A stretch of DNA of 64,000 nt from Benincasa hispida (GCF_009727055.1 NC_052349.1:43153364-43217363); one strand, 5' to 3'; positions 43,901 through 58,000 are shown, counted from the first letter of the stretch. Notes: a model not told the origin generated them from the letters alone. Numbers and translations: made by a program.

Positions 43901-44539
43901 AATATTTAATTCATGTGAATTAGATTCATGAAGATTTAATTAACTATAATGTTAGAGAGGTGGAAGCATATAAGCATGTGATATTTATATATTAATTAAT
44001 TAACTATATATTAAATAAGATTTAATGTGCGGTTATTCAATTAATGTGTCAATTAATTAAATAAGGGGTTATTTAGTTAATTAACACCAAGGGTGAAAAA
44101 ATAAATACTTGGAGAAGGGTTAAACTCTTATCTATATAAATTCATCCAATTAGCCCATTTAAGACAACCATTTTTGGGTGTGCAAAAATTATACCCTAGC
44201 CTCCAAAATTAATTCCTCTCTACACTCTCTCTATCTTTTCCTCTTCCAAGTGTTGGAGATCACTCATCAAACTCTTGGAATTCTAGAGAATAACAAGGTT
44301 ATTCTTGTGGTAGTGTCCGTGATCATTGAGAAGACGTTCATGTGAAGAACAAGAGGTATTTCGAGAAGTTTGGGAATCTAGGAAAGTAAGAATCGTTCGT
44401 CCTTTTATTTTTCCTTTATAATGCATGCTTAGTATGATATTTATCCTATTCCACTCTGTTTTAGTAGCTTACTATCTTTTGTTTCTTTTTAAATTGAAAA
44501 ACAGAATGTAAGGCGATCTCTTGGGATTCGATCCTCACA
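40978..44539 (+). mobile_element. Solo LTR, family B, copy 1, split by a family A solo LTR
   Basis: Begins TGTTGGGTTTTATGCTC and ends GATTCGATCCTCACA. Removing the nested LTR (41156-42913) and one target copy leaves 1799 bp, against 1791 bp for copy 2 at 47462-49252, to which it is similar throughout. Flanks are GAAAA (40973-40977) and GAACA (44540-44544), one mismatch. No interior is attached, so this is a solo LTR. Confidence 0.85.
41156..42913 (-). mobile_element. Solo LTR, family A, copy 2, nested in family B LTR
   Basis: On the - strand it starts TATTGGGGTTGATGTCC (TG mutated to TA) and ends ..CCTTCA. Length is 1758 bp. Target duplication GAGAC (41151-41155) / GAGAT (42914-42918). A short open frame at 42287-42563 is LTR sequence; related LTR sequence gives the frame at 57861, so neither is a gene. 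Confidence 0.85.
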
Positions 44540-44544
44540 GAACA

Positions 44545-47461
44545 AGCTACTGAATGTTGATGACACTACAAAATAAGCTGACCTTCGAGGCAGCGACCGA
44601 ACAAGAGAAAAAAAATCCATCAGAAGCAACAACCTCCCAGATGTAAAGACAAACTAGACCCCCACTATAATGGGACCGCATGAATGATTGTCTCGCCCAT
44701 CAGAAACTCACATATGAACCTGAGAAAGAAAGATCAATTGACAGAGTAGGACCACTCAAGTTGCAAGAACCATAGGCGAGCGGATAAACCCCATCCTACA
44801 AACTTCCAAGTTGGTCTTACCATCATGGGGGTAAATGTTGAAGTGAAAAAGAAGAATAGGGCACCAGCTTATGAAGGTTGGCGAGGAAACTGAGGTCAAA
44901 GCAAAAAATAAGTTATCAATCACGCACACAGGCCTCGTTTCAATTGATCGTGCTTCCCAACTAGGCAACAATTCAGACTCTTAGCAATCCAAACTCTTAG
45001 ACAAGTTTGAATAGTTGCAGAAGGTAACTACTTCGACAAAGACTCAGCTAAGGTCTCGAACTAGCCACACAAAAGCAATACACTCAAATATGGTTCTCGA
45101 GAGTGTAGGTGTGCAACTCAACTCAAGATAGAACAAGTAAGAAGCAACCACTTCTACTAATGACCGAGATCTCTAATGGAACAGAATTTATACTAAGGTG
45201 CATATGACCACAACCATCCAATTGAAATACAATCCAATAAACGAGAATCAATTTCGACTTCTGAAGTGGTATGCATGAATACCTCGAGGATCGAGGCAAT
45301 AAATGTTGCGGATAACAAAACCGTTGAAAGTTCACCTGTTGCCTCCTTTTGCAACGATTTGGTTTCTAGCGACCTTTGGAGTCCTAACATCACTTGAACA
45401 CCTTCTATAGGCGTTCTTTGACACCCCGTCAGTATAAGTTAGAGTTAGGCTTTTGGCTCCCCTGACCCAAACAAGCCATTCAAGGGATGAACCAAATGAA
45501 CGTTAGACGCTTGAACTCGTACAAAGAGAAGCGATGGGCCAAGGAACCCAGCTCGAATGCCTTGAAGTTTTCTCGAGTCCCAATTGAACTAGTCAACCTC
45601 AAATAAGCTAAAGCTTGAAGTAAAGCCAAAAAAAAAAAAAAATAGAGATCGAAGCAAAGATGAGAACTTCATTAAAAGATGGCCCAAGGGGCCGAAGTTC
45701 AGTACAAGAAAAGTTAGGCTCATGAGCCCAACCAAAACAAGAAAAAATACAAGAAAAGACCAAGTCCTAAGGTCTAGTCCATAAAAACGAAGAGCTTAGG
45801 ACTGCTCCTATGTGTTGTCGACTATGGAGCCACCTTCTCAATGTTTTAATCGTCCCCAACTTGGCAAACTCTCTCGCTGGCCTCTCCTCAGAAAAAAAAA
45901 AAAAAAAAAAATGCTTGAAGAGCACCCTGACATGAGCCTCCTACACGATGTTAGCTGGGGAACCCTTTGAATCACAAAGTCAAAGGCGAAGACTTATTGA
46001 AACAAGATGTTATAGGTTGGAAACTCAATGAAAGTAGCCTCAATGACCTTGACACACTGCTTATGCTCATCGTCAATCTCCAGGTTTTAGAAAGCTTGAG
46101 CTATAATGCCATCAACAGACTTTTTCGACAGCTAAATTTCAGTCTCAGCTTGTCTCTTCTCCGTCTCCAAGTTAGTTGCCAGTTTGGTTCACACGATCTT
46201 TTCCTCTGCCAACTAAAATTGAGGGCGACCTAGTTCCACTCTCAGATGGTCCGATTCTACCTAGACATTGCAAATCAAAGGTCAACAAATGAAGTCAGAA
46301 GGTGACATATCTGACACATCTAAGGGTTTGTGACACGAAAATCAAAAAGTGGCATCTTAAGACGAAGAAGAATATCGCAGACTAGAGAAAAAGAAAGCTC
46401 ACCTCAGCCATCTCCCTCCCGACCTAGCTCAACTCTTGCATCGGGTGATTAGAGGGGGGTGAATATGTTTATCCAAACTATTGAAACTTTTTTTTTAATG
46501 TGTGACTCAATTGAACGAATCAATATACTTTTAACTAATAAATAATTTAAAAAAGAATTTCATCTAAATAAATTCAACTCAAAGTAATCAAGAAACTAAA
46601 ACTAACACTTTTAAGCATCCTATTTAATTCTCATAATAAGATTGGTAAATGATATGAAAATTTAAGAACTACCAATCAAAATAAACCGAGCAATTAATTT
46701 CAAGAACAAAAATTGAAATTAATTTCAAGCAATAAGACATCATAAAAAATTTATTGCATAATTAAAAAGGAGAAGAGGTAGAGAAATTGACACCAAGAAT
46801 TTTATAGTAGTTCAGTACAACTAGTCTACTTCACTTTCCAAGCTCCTCATGGATAATTCACTAGAAGAATTTGACTCTTTTCATGACTTAGAGTCAAATT
46901 GCTACAAGTTCTTTTTTTGGGAGCAAGAACAAACCCGACCCTTTTCACATTTGAGGATTAAACCGTTACAACAACTCTTTTTTCGGGATTAAGAGCAACC
47001 CTTCCAAAAGTTTGGGAAAAAAATAAAGAGCACGTCTTGACTAACTCTCTAAAATAGTGGATTTACAAGTTGTAGCATTCAACAAATTAATCTTCACAAC
47101 ATAAAATATCTCTCTCAAGAAGAAAATGAAAAAAAGAAAATTGAAGCTCGAAGAAAGCAACAATGAAGGCTTAGTGATTTATGGAGGATCCAAAATGTAA
47201 CGACCCGGCTCTTCAGAGACTCTATTAGTGCCATTACCCCATGAATTCAAATTTAAAAAAGAAAACATAACAAACACGACCATAGGGCATAAATTTAAAT
47301 AAATAAATATGACAACATCAAAACTAGTTATAAAACGAGAAATTTAAGACAAATGAAAGTTATTTCTCAGGGTCCCCTAAAAGCGTTCCTAAAAAACGAC
47401 GAAACATCAGAATTTTTGCCCAACATCAAGATCTAATTCCAAAATGTTAAATAGGAAAAAC
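44545..47461. other. Uncharacterised repeat-like DNA without a supported gene
   Basis: About 2.9 kb with only short open frames, none recognisable (44756-44971, 45123-45393, 45967-46233). There are A-runs at 45629-45644 and 45895-45911 and a phrase GATTAGAGGGGGGTGAATATG at about 46447 that I have seen in plant repeats but cannot assign. A phrase TGTAACGACCCGGCTCTTC at about 47197 resembles plant gypsy LTRs. It is probably several decayed elements. Confidence 0.4.
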
Positions 47462-49252
47462 TGTTGGGTTTTATGCTCTAAAACGCGTAGATAGTAAGTG
47501 TTATTAATTGACCGTCATCAATAAAGGGTTATAGATGTTAATTCAATAAATGTCATTGTGTTGTTTTCTATTATGTCTTAATAACTCTAAATCCAATAAA
47601 CTAAAATCCAAGGTTGTCTTTTGAGTCTTGAACTGTATGTAGAGACATACAGGGATCAATATTCAAGATACAACCTAAAGTGTCTATAGTATAGGGATAA
47701 GGTTGGGTACCTTATCCTAGTAACACTATGGATACAGTCCACTTTGTATTTGATACAAATGCAATAGTCCAACGTATTCATGTAGATGATATGCGAGTGG
47801 AGGTATCATATGCAATGAGTTTGCGTAAGACCAAACCGCAAAATAATAACCATTAGATGTAACACAGTTGACTAGTTAGGTTTCTATTTCACTAGGATGA
47901 CCTAGGTAACTTAGTCTTAATCCTGAGTATATTATGAACTCTTGTTCATGAGAAATTGTCCTTTGATATATATGGATGAGAGTGGTCAGTTCATCGACTC
48001 AATAAGCCTACCATTTTGGGGAAAAGACCGAATAGGCAGTTGGGAACATAATATACAAGATGGAATTCACTCATTCCTGTCTTTAGGGTTAGTAAATGAG
48101 TGTTCCCTTAAGTGGTGTCTTCAGAATTTGAGCAAAGGACCCTACCCTCTCATTGGCTCGAGAGGGGTTTCTGTTTATTAGTTGGATCATAAACAGGTTG
48201 TTCATTAGAGGAGCACTGGTACTTAAGGAGTCAGAGGTAATCTAAGGGTAAAACGGTAATTTGACCTAGTTAGAGTTACAAACACTCGTGGAGGACTAAC
48301 TTGGGTCTATATCCATGGACACATAAATATATTGTAGTGAGAAGAGTGCAGTTGTAGGTCTTTAGTGGAGTGTACTCACAGTTAACGAATATTGATTAAA
48401 ATGGTTTATAAGTTTAGCCAATTAATCTCATATTGTTGGAGCTTCTGAAGGATATTAAAAAGGAAGTATTTGAATTGTTCAAATAAAATTTGAGGATATT
48501 GTATATTGATATGATTAATATGTAATTGACTATAGATGTAATCTATAATTCAAATTCAGTTGGAAAAAACATTTGAATGAGATTCAAATAATTAAGTCAA
48601 GTGAATTAGATTCACAAAGAATTATTTAATAAATAGAAAGGTGTTGTATATAAACATACGATGTTTATGATAATTAAATATATATACGTTAAATTGGATT
48701 TAATGTATAAATAGTTATTTAATTAATGTGTTAATTAATTAAATAAGTATTATTTAATTAATTATGCACAAGGAAAAATTGGAAAAAGACTAGGATAAGG
48801 GGGTTGACCCTTCTCTATAAAGTCTTCCTTATGGCCCTTTTGGGGTAAGCATTCATTGTGTAAAATTTTAACTAAGCCACAAAAAGAAATCTGCTCTACT
48901 CTCCCAAAGGTTTTTCCTCCTCATCCTTTTCCAATAGTTGGATACCACCTATCTTTCTATTGGAATCCTTGAGAATAACAAGGTTATTCTCGTAATAGTA
49001 TTCAAGATTGTTCGATGAGACATTCGTGTTCAAGATCGTTGGAGGAGTCGTTTGTTGGAATATCAAGAGGATCGTTCTAGAAGCTTTGGAATCTACAAAG
49101 GTGAAAATGGTTCTTTCCTTTCTCTAAAGCATGCTATTTTACATGTTTATTCTACACATATTCTGTTTTAGTTCACTGATTTTGTTTATGTAAAAATCGA
49201 TTTACAGGATGTAAGGCATTCACATGCTTCCCTCAGGATTCGAATTCTATCA
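47462..49252 (+). mobile_element. LTR of family B, copy 2, followed by a primer binding site
   Basis: Begins TGTTGGGTTTTATGCTC and ends GAATTCTATCA, 1791 bp, uninterrupted; it serves as the reference for the split copy 1. It is followed by a Met-tRNA primer binding site, so it is a 5' LTR with at least some interior, unlike copy 1. Confidence 0.85.
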
Positions 49253-49254
49253 AT

Positions 49255-49268
49255 TGGTATCAGAGACC
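49255..49268 (+). other. Retrotransposon primer binding site (initiator Met tRNA type)
   Basis: TGGTATCAGAGACC two bases after the LTR end. The standard plant sequence is TGGTATCAGAGC, complementary to the 3' end of initiator Met tRNA. Confidence 0.85.
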
Positions 49269-51105
49269 AATTTTTTGCATCTTCATTCTTCGTATTTTTT
49301 TAAACAAAAATCAGTTTAGAGATAGGTTATTAAATATGCATTTTGAATAAAGTTTTGCAAGATTGGATGTTTTCGATTTTGGCATTTAGATTACTTTTAA
49401 TATGATTAAAATGTAAGGGCTCGTTGTATTTTTTAGGCAAATTTAATTCTTGCTTCAAGTTTGTAAGTCCGTGTCGATTGATAGAGCAATTATTGTTGAA
49501 GAGATCAGAAGAAACATGGGGGGAAGTTTGGAGACAAAACGTGCAAAACAAAAGCATTCTGCCTATCGCAGCGTTGCAGCGCTGAAAGGCGAGGTGGTAC
49601 AGCGCAACACATGGAATTTGTAGTGTCGCGACACTACCCCTTGGCGTTGTGACACTACGAACTTTGACAGAATCATGGCGGCGAGCGCACGAGGAGTGAT
49701 GCAGCTATTGAAGCATTTGACCTAATTTTGCTTTTGTATTTAATTAATATTAATTAATTAAATTGATATAATAGTTATATTAATTTAATTAATTATTTTT
49801 GCATTAGGGTACCAAAGTTAGTCCAATTTTTGCTGGTTAAATTAAGTTAATTATGCATTAGATGTATGTTTAGATTAATATTTGAATTCATATTACCTAT
49901 TGTATGTCATATAGATTCAAAAATCGCACCTTAGGATAAACATGTACATGCATCATAATTAAATATAAGGGTTATATTTTATGGATGCATGATTAAATTA
50001 GCATGTTCATGCATCATGATATAAATGTTATGTTATAATGATGTATGATTACACTAAGCATGTCTCCATGCATCATGCTATATTAAAATTGTTATAATAC
50101 ATAGTGGAACGGTGTATGTGAATGCTTAATTTTCAGGTATGATTTATATAAGTGTTATATTTAGCAAATGAAAATGGAATTTGCATTGAGCATGACATTA
50201 CTTATATAAATATAATTGTTGTATTTAATCAATATCATTAGATGCAAATTTATAGGTTTTAATAAAGCATTAAAATATAAATGTTATAGTTTTAATGAAA
50301 TAGTTTAAAATCTATGATCAAAAATTGTATGTAAACATGGTTTAAATTAATTTAAAATTATTTAAAATTGATCAACCTAAACTTATGTTGGAGTTATTTC
50401 TAATTGGATTAGAAATAGATTAATCTTTTTAATTTGTTTTAATCGGATTAAAATGGATTTAATTAAAAGATTAAATTTATAAAATAATTGTCCATAAAGG
50501 GACCTTTGTCTAAGGAACGTTCTGTCTAGGTGTGAATATTTAAGCTGACGGAAATGGAACACATCTACCTGGAAACCGACCTGGAAGATGAATTGGGTAA
50601 CACTTTATAAGCATGCAATAAATTATTGATTTTATTAAAGAGTTTAATCAATGAAATCGAGTATTGATCAATCATTCAATATAAATGTTATATTGAGCAA
50701 ATTAAAAATACTTTGATAAATGTATTAGTCGATTTTTAAACTAAGTATAATAAAACCCTAAAAATATTAGAATATTTTAGTGGGAAGAAATTGGTATATG
50801 TGATATATCAAACTTCAGCTCTCACATCCCTAAGAGTTCACACCATGAGATCCATGCTCGGCTTCGTGTCGCCCTATGCATGGCCTCTCTTCGAAAAGTG
50901 TTTGCATAGCCATGGATTCATTTATTGGATTTTTATTACATAATGTAATTTCAATAACACTTTTATTGAATAAATGCTTCAATAATACTTTTGTTGATAA
51001 ATAGAATATGTTTCCATGATTACAAATTGCGAGTTTTAGGACATTCCCAACAATGTGTTCTCGATGCTTGGCTCACTTTTCTTTACCATTTGCCTTGTAA
51101 GTTTG
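49269..51105 (+). mobile_element. Interior of the family B element without recognisable coding sequence
   Basis: A GC-rich patch at 49560-49690 contains a perfect palindrome TAGTGTCGCGACACTA at about 49620. The rest is AT-rich with ATGCATGA-type words repeated between 49940 and 50100. I see no gag or pol. Either the interior is a long untranslated leader with the coding part lost, or the element is a non-autonomous derivative. Confidence 0.5.
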
Positions 51106-51107
51106 CC

Positions 51108-51235
51108 AAATTTTTTTTTTTTTTTTTTTTGTGCAAAGGTATTGTAATTAAAGTGTGGGATGGGGGAATCGAATCTCAGACCTCGAGGTTGATAGTACAA
51201 ACACCATGCTAGTTGAGCTATATTCGTGTTGGCAT
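51108..51235 (-). mobile_element. Short tRNA-derived SINE, antisense
   Basis: Read on the - strand: TAGCTCAACTAGCATGGTG is an A-box-like head, GAGGTCTGAGATTCGATTCC the B box, then a short body ending in a poly-A tail (the T run at about 51110-51130). The arrangement is that of a tRNA-derived SINE of about 125 bp. It is not a functional tRNA gene: the cloverleaf arms do not close. Confidence 0.65.
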
Positions 51236-52133
51236 TTTGGCAAATCTTTCAAGTCAAAATTTTGACCATTTCTTTGTTTAGTTAAGGCTCTATTTGTTTA
51301 ATTCACTATTATTTATGTCCGCATGATGATATATTGATATATTTTATATATATATGTAGGTTAATGGAATGATACCTTACCAAAGTAAAAGAAAACCAAC
51401 GATGACAACTCAACTAAATGATAATCTATTTTTGAACACTTGATAAATTGTATATTTTGAGAGTTAATTTATTTTTGGTAGTTACATTTAGTGAATACTT
51501 TATCTAGCGTGTGTTATTTGAACAACAATTTTATAATAGGAAATTATTGTATACTTTATTTTTGTAATTTTAATCGATTATGAATGGAAGTTATGATATT
51601 TAGTGCGCTATGAAGTATTTCATGTGTGTGTTTCAATTAAAAGTGAGTATTTGAAGTAAAATTTATCAAAATCTAATTAATTTACATTATTGTTGAGAAA
51701 AAAGTTATGTCATTTAAAGCAAGGAGTACAAGTTATAGAAAATTTATATAGCAGAAAAGAAATGCTATCAAAGAGTTATTACAATTATCTAGTAATTATT
51801 ACAAAATAAATAACATTGTTATAGCATACACTTACAGTTATAAATACTATATTATAGTTTTGAGAAAAGGTTATTATATGTTAAAGATAACACATTGTTT
51901 TAGCTATATAAAGATATAATATCTTTAATAAAAAAATGTTATCAAATGTTTTTATAGCAACATATATAAATCATATCTTCACACTCTATAATAGCATCCA
52001 TCGTAGCTCAAGAAAAACTCTAAATAAAGTCCCAAACTTTTAATAATATGGATTGTTAGAACCTTTGAAAAAGGCTATAAAAGGTCTACCATAATTTTTT
52101 TCGTTAACTATCGTACCTATTATTTTTTGTAGT
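51236..52133. other. AT-rich non-coding stretch
   Basis: Many ATAGC/GCTAT and TTATAG words at 51720-51990 suggest a decayed MITE, but I could not pair its ends. No gene. Confidence 0.35.
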
Positions 52134-54980
52134 GCAAGTAGATTAATTGCTCCATTAATAGTTGATTCCGGGACTTGAACAATGAGGTCTTATCCTCTCA
52201 CTGGCTCGAGAGGAATTAGTTTATAGTTGGACTATAATTTTTTGCTCATTCAAGGGATCAATGATACTTAAGATGTTAGATATAACTATAGGGGTGAAAA
52301 CAACAATTTGACCTAGTTGTAGTTACGAGCAATTCGTGAAGGGTCGACTTACAGTTGATTGGTTATATCCATGGATATAGAAATATACCTACAATAAGAA
52401 GAGTGCAGTTGTGGGTCGTGAAGGATCTCGTACTGAAGGGAACCTTGAGCGGAAGCAAGATCGTCCCAAATACATTTTTCATTGAATGTAAATTTTACAG
52501 TAAATAAATAATAAGATATGCATTTATGTAAATTACAACATGCTATCAAAAAGGTTTTAGAAACTTACCTTTGAAGACTTTTCTTCAAGTATCCCTCGAA
52601 CAGTATACGAACGCCTTGAAGACTTTCTTCAAGAAAACTTCGATCAAGAACGTGAACACAACCACAATAGTTTCCTTGGTATTCTTAGGTAGAGAACCCA
52701 AGAGTGGTGGGCTCTGGCTATTTTGGAATGAGGAAAATTTTGTGGAGAGGAAGAAGGAATTGACATTGTTCACGAACAAAATCCAATTACTCACAGAACT
52801 CTTCTATCTCTTTTTTCACTGTCAAAATCGATCAACCAAGCAAGAAGCCAAAGACTTCTTTTTAGAATGTCAAAAATATCAACCGCCCACATAAGAGAAA
52901 AGAGGGAGAGTGAGTCATTTTTTATTTTTTTTAAAAAATGACATTTAATATAAATATAGATATGATAACTAATTTATCATATTATATATATATATATATA
53001 TATATATTAAATTATATGTTATATCAAATACAACATATATAATCTATAGTTTTAATATTGTATCATATACAATATAATTTATAGTTTTTTTCTCTTTAAT
53101 ATGACATTTAATATAAATCACATTTATATTAAATTTAACAACTGTGAATCCAATTCATAGAATCTATATTTGAATCTTATTCAAATATTTATCTCCTCTC
53201 AAAAAACTATAATGTATCAAATACATTACAATAATTATTTCACATATAATTTAAAAAAAAACTTAATTATATCATATATAATTAAATCCCTCTATTGATT
53301 TGAACAATTCAAATTATTCCAAAAACTGATTATCACTTAATCCTATTGAGCTACCAAGGGGACCTTATGGACCTATAGCTTGAAGCTATAACGGTACATG
53401 AATAATTAATTAAACTCTTTAATTAAATTATTCAACATCTGTTAACTATTGGGCACTCCACTAAAGACTAACAGTTGCACTCTTCGCACTACAGATATAT
53501 TTTTGTGTCCATTGGATATTAACCAATCAATAGTACGATGACTCTTCACAAATTGCTCGTAAGTACAACTAGGCCAAAATTAGCTTTTTGCCCTTGTAGT
53601 TACATCTAACTCCTCTAATGAGTAATATATCATAGTCCAACTATGACTAAACCCTTCTCGGGCTAGGAGAGGATGTGGCGCCACATTGTTCAAGCCCCGG
53701 AATCAACCCTTAAGGGAGCAATTTATCTACTTATCTCAACCTCAGGGAAGAAGTGAATTCCTTCATGTAGCTGTGTTCCCAACTCCCCAGTCAGACGAAT
53801 CCCCAAAATGGTAGGCTTGTTGAATCGGCGATCTAACCACTCTTACCTATACAAATCAAAGGATCGCCCTCATAGGCATGAGTTCACAACTCAATCAAGA
53901 TTCGGGTCATGTTACCTATGGTCATCCTAGTGAAATGTAAGTCTCTATTATGAACGGTGTTATATAATGAGACTAAACATTTTGTGGTCCGATCTTATGC
54001 AAACTTCTTTATATAGAATATCCCCGCTCACGTGTCTATACATGAATGACCAGGATCAGATTATTTATAGCTCTTTACAAAAATTGTAACACCTACAAAG
54101 CGAGCCATACTCGTAGTGTCACCAGGATAAGGTATCCAACCTTATCCATCTACTACAAACCATTTAGGTCATCACTTAAACATGATCCACCCGTATGTCT
54201 CTACATACATGTTTAAGTTACAAGATAACCTTGGATGTTTGTTTTATTGGTTTGTAGTCAATGCAACTAAAATATCATATATTTTATTAAATAGACAATG
54301 AGTTTGAATAAAATATCATATATTTTATTAAATAAACAATGAGTTTGTTCAATAATATTTACAAACTATAGGACCCTATGAGATTTAGGGCATCAACCCG
54401 AACAAGTCGTTAGTGGAGTGACATGAAGCTAGTGAATGTTGATTAATCTAAATAAAAAGTTTAATTAGTTAATCTCGTATCACTAAAGCTTCTAATCTGT
54501 AGGTCCATAAGATCTCTTGCTAGCTCACTAAGAATAAAACAAGGAAAAATGATTTTTAAAATAATTTGAATTGTTCAAATTATTTAAGGAAAACGGATGT
54601 ATTGATTATATTGATATGATTATTATAAAGTATAATGTATATTGATACATTGGTATATATAGTCAATTATAAGTATGATTTATAATTAAAATTATATATG
54701 AGAGTAATATATTTGCATGAGATTCAAATATTAATTATGTGAATGAGATTCATATAAATAATATATGTTAAAATTTAATGTGAATAAGATTCATATTAAA
54801 ATTATAAGTTATAAGAGAGGGTTGTATTTTAATATGATTAAGATGCATAATATATGGTTAATTAATTAATAGTTAATAAACTAATCATTTATTATTCATA
54901 TTATATTATATTTAATATAATATTAAACTCAACTCCCCATCATAAGGGAGTTAATCTAGTTCACATGGGTAGGGAGTTAT
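52134..54980 (+). mobile_element. Partial LTR (family A-like), split by a reversed family A solo LTR
   Basis: 52134-52418 matches the mid part of a family A LTR in + orientation (GTTACGAGCAATTCGTGAAGGG at about 52322, AAGAGTGCAGTTGTGGGTCG at 52399), and 54410-54980 continues it (TTAGTGGAGTGACATGAAGC, then CTTCTAATCTGTAGGTCC). Its beginning is missing and its end is not sharp. Confidence 0.65.
52419..54404 (-). mobile_element. Solo LTR, family A, copy 3, nested in another LTR
   Basis: On the - strand it starts TGTTCGGGTTGATGCCC and ends ..GATCCTTCA, 1986 bp. Target duplication GGTCG (52414-52418) / AGTCG (54405-54409). The open frame 52571-52894 is inside the LTR end region and has no recognised similarity. 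A TA microsatellite of about 12 units lies at 52984-53007. Confidence 0.8.
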
Positions 54981-55059
54981 TGTAACTCCCCTCCCTCATC
55001 TTCTTTACAATTGAATTTCACATATTAAAATAGAACAAACCAGTTAACTCCTTTGCCAT

Positions 55060-58000
55060 ACTTTTCTATATAAAAGATGATTATGACTCCCTCTCAAAAA
55101 TAACTCCTTTTTAGTTACTTTTTATATTAATTATGTTACATTAACATATCTCATATAATATAACATATAGTTTATGTTCTCTCATATAACCTATAACATT
55201 AATATGAATCATATTCATATTAATATTAACTTATAGTTTTTGTATGAATCATATTATATAGTTAATATTTAAATCATATTCAAATAACAGACCCTCTCAT
55301 CAAACTATATAGTTTTAATATGAATCGTATTCGTATTAATTTTAACATATAGTTTTTACATGAATCTCATTCATATAGTTAATACTTGAATCATATTCAA
55401 ATATTTATCTCTCTCATTTAACTTTGTACCTCATACAATTAATTTCCTTAAATTAATTTAAACAATTCAAATTAATCCAAAATTGATTGATTTTCATTAA
55501 ACCCTTATTGAGCTAGCAAAGGAACCGTATGGACCTACAGATTAGAAGCTTCAATGATACGAGATTAGCTAATTAAACTCTTTAATTAAATCAATCAACC
55601 TTTATTAATTGTCAATTACTCCACTAAATACCGACAACTGAACTCTTCGCATTGCAGAGATAGTTTTGTATCCACTGGATATAACCAATCAATGGTTCAT
55701 TGACCCTTTATAAACTGCTAGTAAGTACAGGTGGGTCAAAATTACCGTTTTACACTTATAGTTACATCTAACTTCTTAAGTATTACTAATTTCTTTAATG
55801 AATAATTGGTCATGGTCCCACTATAACTAGACCCTTTTCTGACCAAGGAGATGGTGAGGGCCCTCATTGTTCAAGACTAGGAATCAGCCTTTAAGGGAGC
55901 AATTCATCTACTTACCCTAACAATGGGAATGAGTGAATTTCATCTTATGTAGTTGAGTTCCTAGCTCCCCATTCAGACGAGTCTCCAAATGGTAGGCGTA
56001 TTGAGTCGGCGAATCTGGTCACTCTCACCTATGCAGATCAAAGGACCACCTTCATAGGTAGAAGTTCACAACTCATTCAAGATTAAGATCAATTCACCTA
56101 TGGTCATCCTAGTGAAATGTAAGGCTCTTCAAGTAACAGTGTTATAAAGAGAGACTAATCATTCTGTGGTTCGATCTTATATAAACTCTTTGTATAGGAT
56201 ACCTCCACTCACATGTCTTCACATGAATGATCAAGATCAAGATCATTTGTAACACTTAACAACAATTGTAACAATTACAAAGTGGATCATATCCGTAGTA
56301 TCATCATGATAACGCACCCAACCTTATCCATTTACTACAGACCATTTAGGCTATTACTTAAACATGATCCACCTGTATGCCACCACATACATGTTTAAGC
56401 TACATAAAATTAAAGGATGTGTGAATACCCATGCGAAAGTGGATCATATCCCATTTTTTACAATTTTACAAAAACGAGAATGTTTAGAATCTGAAAACGT
56501 TCATATGCAATTAGTTTACAACATGCTATTCACAAGGAAATAGAGGAAAGTAGGGTTTTCAAATACTTACCTTAAAACTCACAAAATTCTTCACCTATTC
56601 CCTCTCTGATCATGAACCTTCTTGAATCACGAACTCTCAAAACGCACAGCACTGCTAAAAACCAATTGGCTGGACACGACCACAAAGAAACCTCTGTATT
56701 CTCTTTTGGGTTAGAATCCACGAGAGGGATAGGTTTCGAGCGGGATGACAGAGCTCAACAAAGCTAATTCCATACGTCTAACCCAAAAATCCTTTCTTCT
56801 TCCATTAGAGACTCAGCGGGTGTCATTGTGATAATTTTGGAAGAGGGAGAAGGAGAGTTTTGAGAGGAATAAAAATATAGAAGATTTCTTGGACTGAGAG
56901 CTCTGTACCCTTCTACATTGAATGGGAGGGAGAAGATGAATATCTCAATGTACAACCTCCCACTTCCACGTTTCTGAGAGAAATAATGGGAGAGGAGTTA
57001 TATCTTCTAACTCTCTCGTTTTTATTCAAAATTAAATTAAAAAACTAATTTTTAAATTTAACTAATATATAATATAATATATATTATACTATATGTTATA
57101 TCTAATATAACATATACCTATAGTTTATATTATATCAAATATACTATAACCTATAGTTTGATATTCTCTCATTCAACCTATAACCTTTAATATGAATCAA
57201 ATTCATATTAAATTTAACCTATAGTTTTATACGAATCAAAATCATATAATTTGTATTTGAATCATATTCAAATATTTATTTCCTCTCAAATAAAACTTTA
57301 TATTATAATGGATCAAATACATTATATTAATTATATCACAAATAATTAACTTATATTAATTATATCATATATAATTAATCCCTCAATTAATTTAAACAAT
57401 TCAAATTGATCCAAAATTAATTTGATTCTCAATAATCTCAGTTAAGCTACCGATGAGACCTTATGGACCTATAGATTGAAGCTCCAATGATACTTGGTTA
57501 ATTAATTAAACTCTTTAATTAAATTAACCAACTTTCATTAATTTCTCGTCACTCCACTAAAGAGCAACAGCTGCACTCTTTGCACTACAGATATATTTTT
57601 GTATCTATTGGATATAACCAATCAACGGTGCATTGACCCTTCACAAATTGCTCGAAAGTATAGCTGGACCAAAATTACTATTTTGCCCCTATGTTACATC
57701 TAACTCCTTAAGTACCATTGATCCCTCTAATAAATAATAAGTCATAGTCCAACTATGACCAAACCTCTCTCGGGCTAGGAGAGGGTGTGGCGCCACATTG
57801 TTCAAGCCTCAAAATCAACCCTTAAGGGAGTAATTGCTCTACTTACTCTAACTATAGAGAATGAGTGAATTCCTTCTTGTAAAGTTGTGTTCTCATCTCC
57901 CAAATCAGACGAATCCCCAAAATGGAAAACATATTGAGTTAGCGGTACAAGCCACTCTCACTTATGCAAATCAAAGGACTGCTTTCATAGGCAGGAGTTT

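Noticed and set aside
45123..46233. Short open frames in the 44545-47461 stretch as novel genes
   Set aside because: None has a recognisable domain, splice context or codon pattern, and the region looks like stacked decayed repeats.
51137..51232. Possible tRNA gene on the - strand
   Set aside because: Promoter-box words are present but the cloverleaf does not close and a poly-A tail follows; a SINE explains it better.
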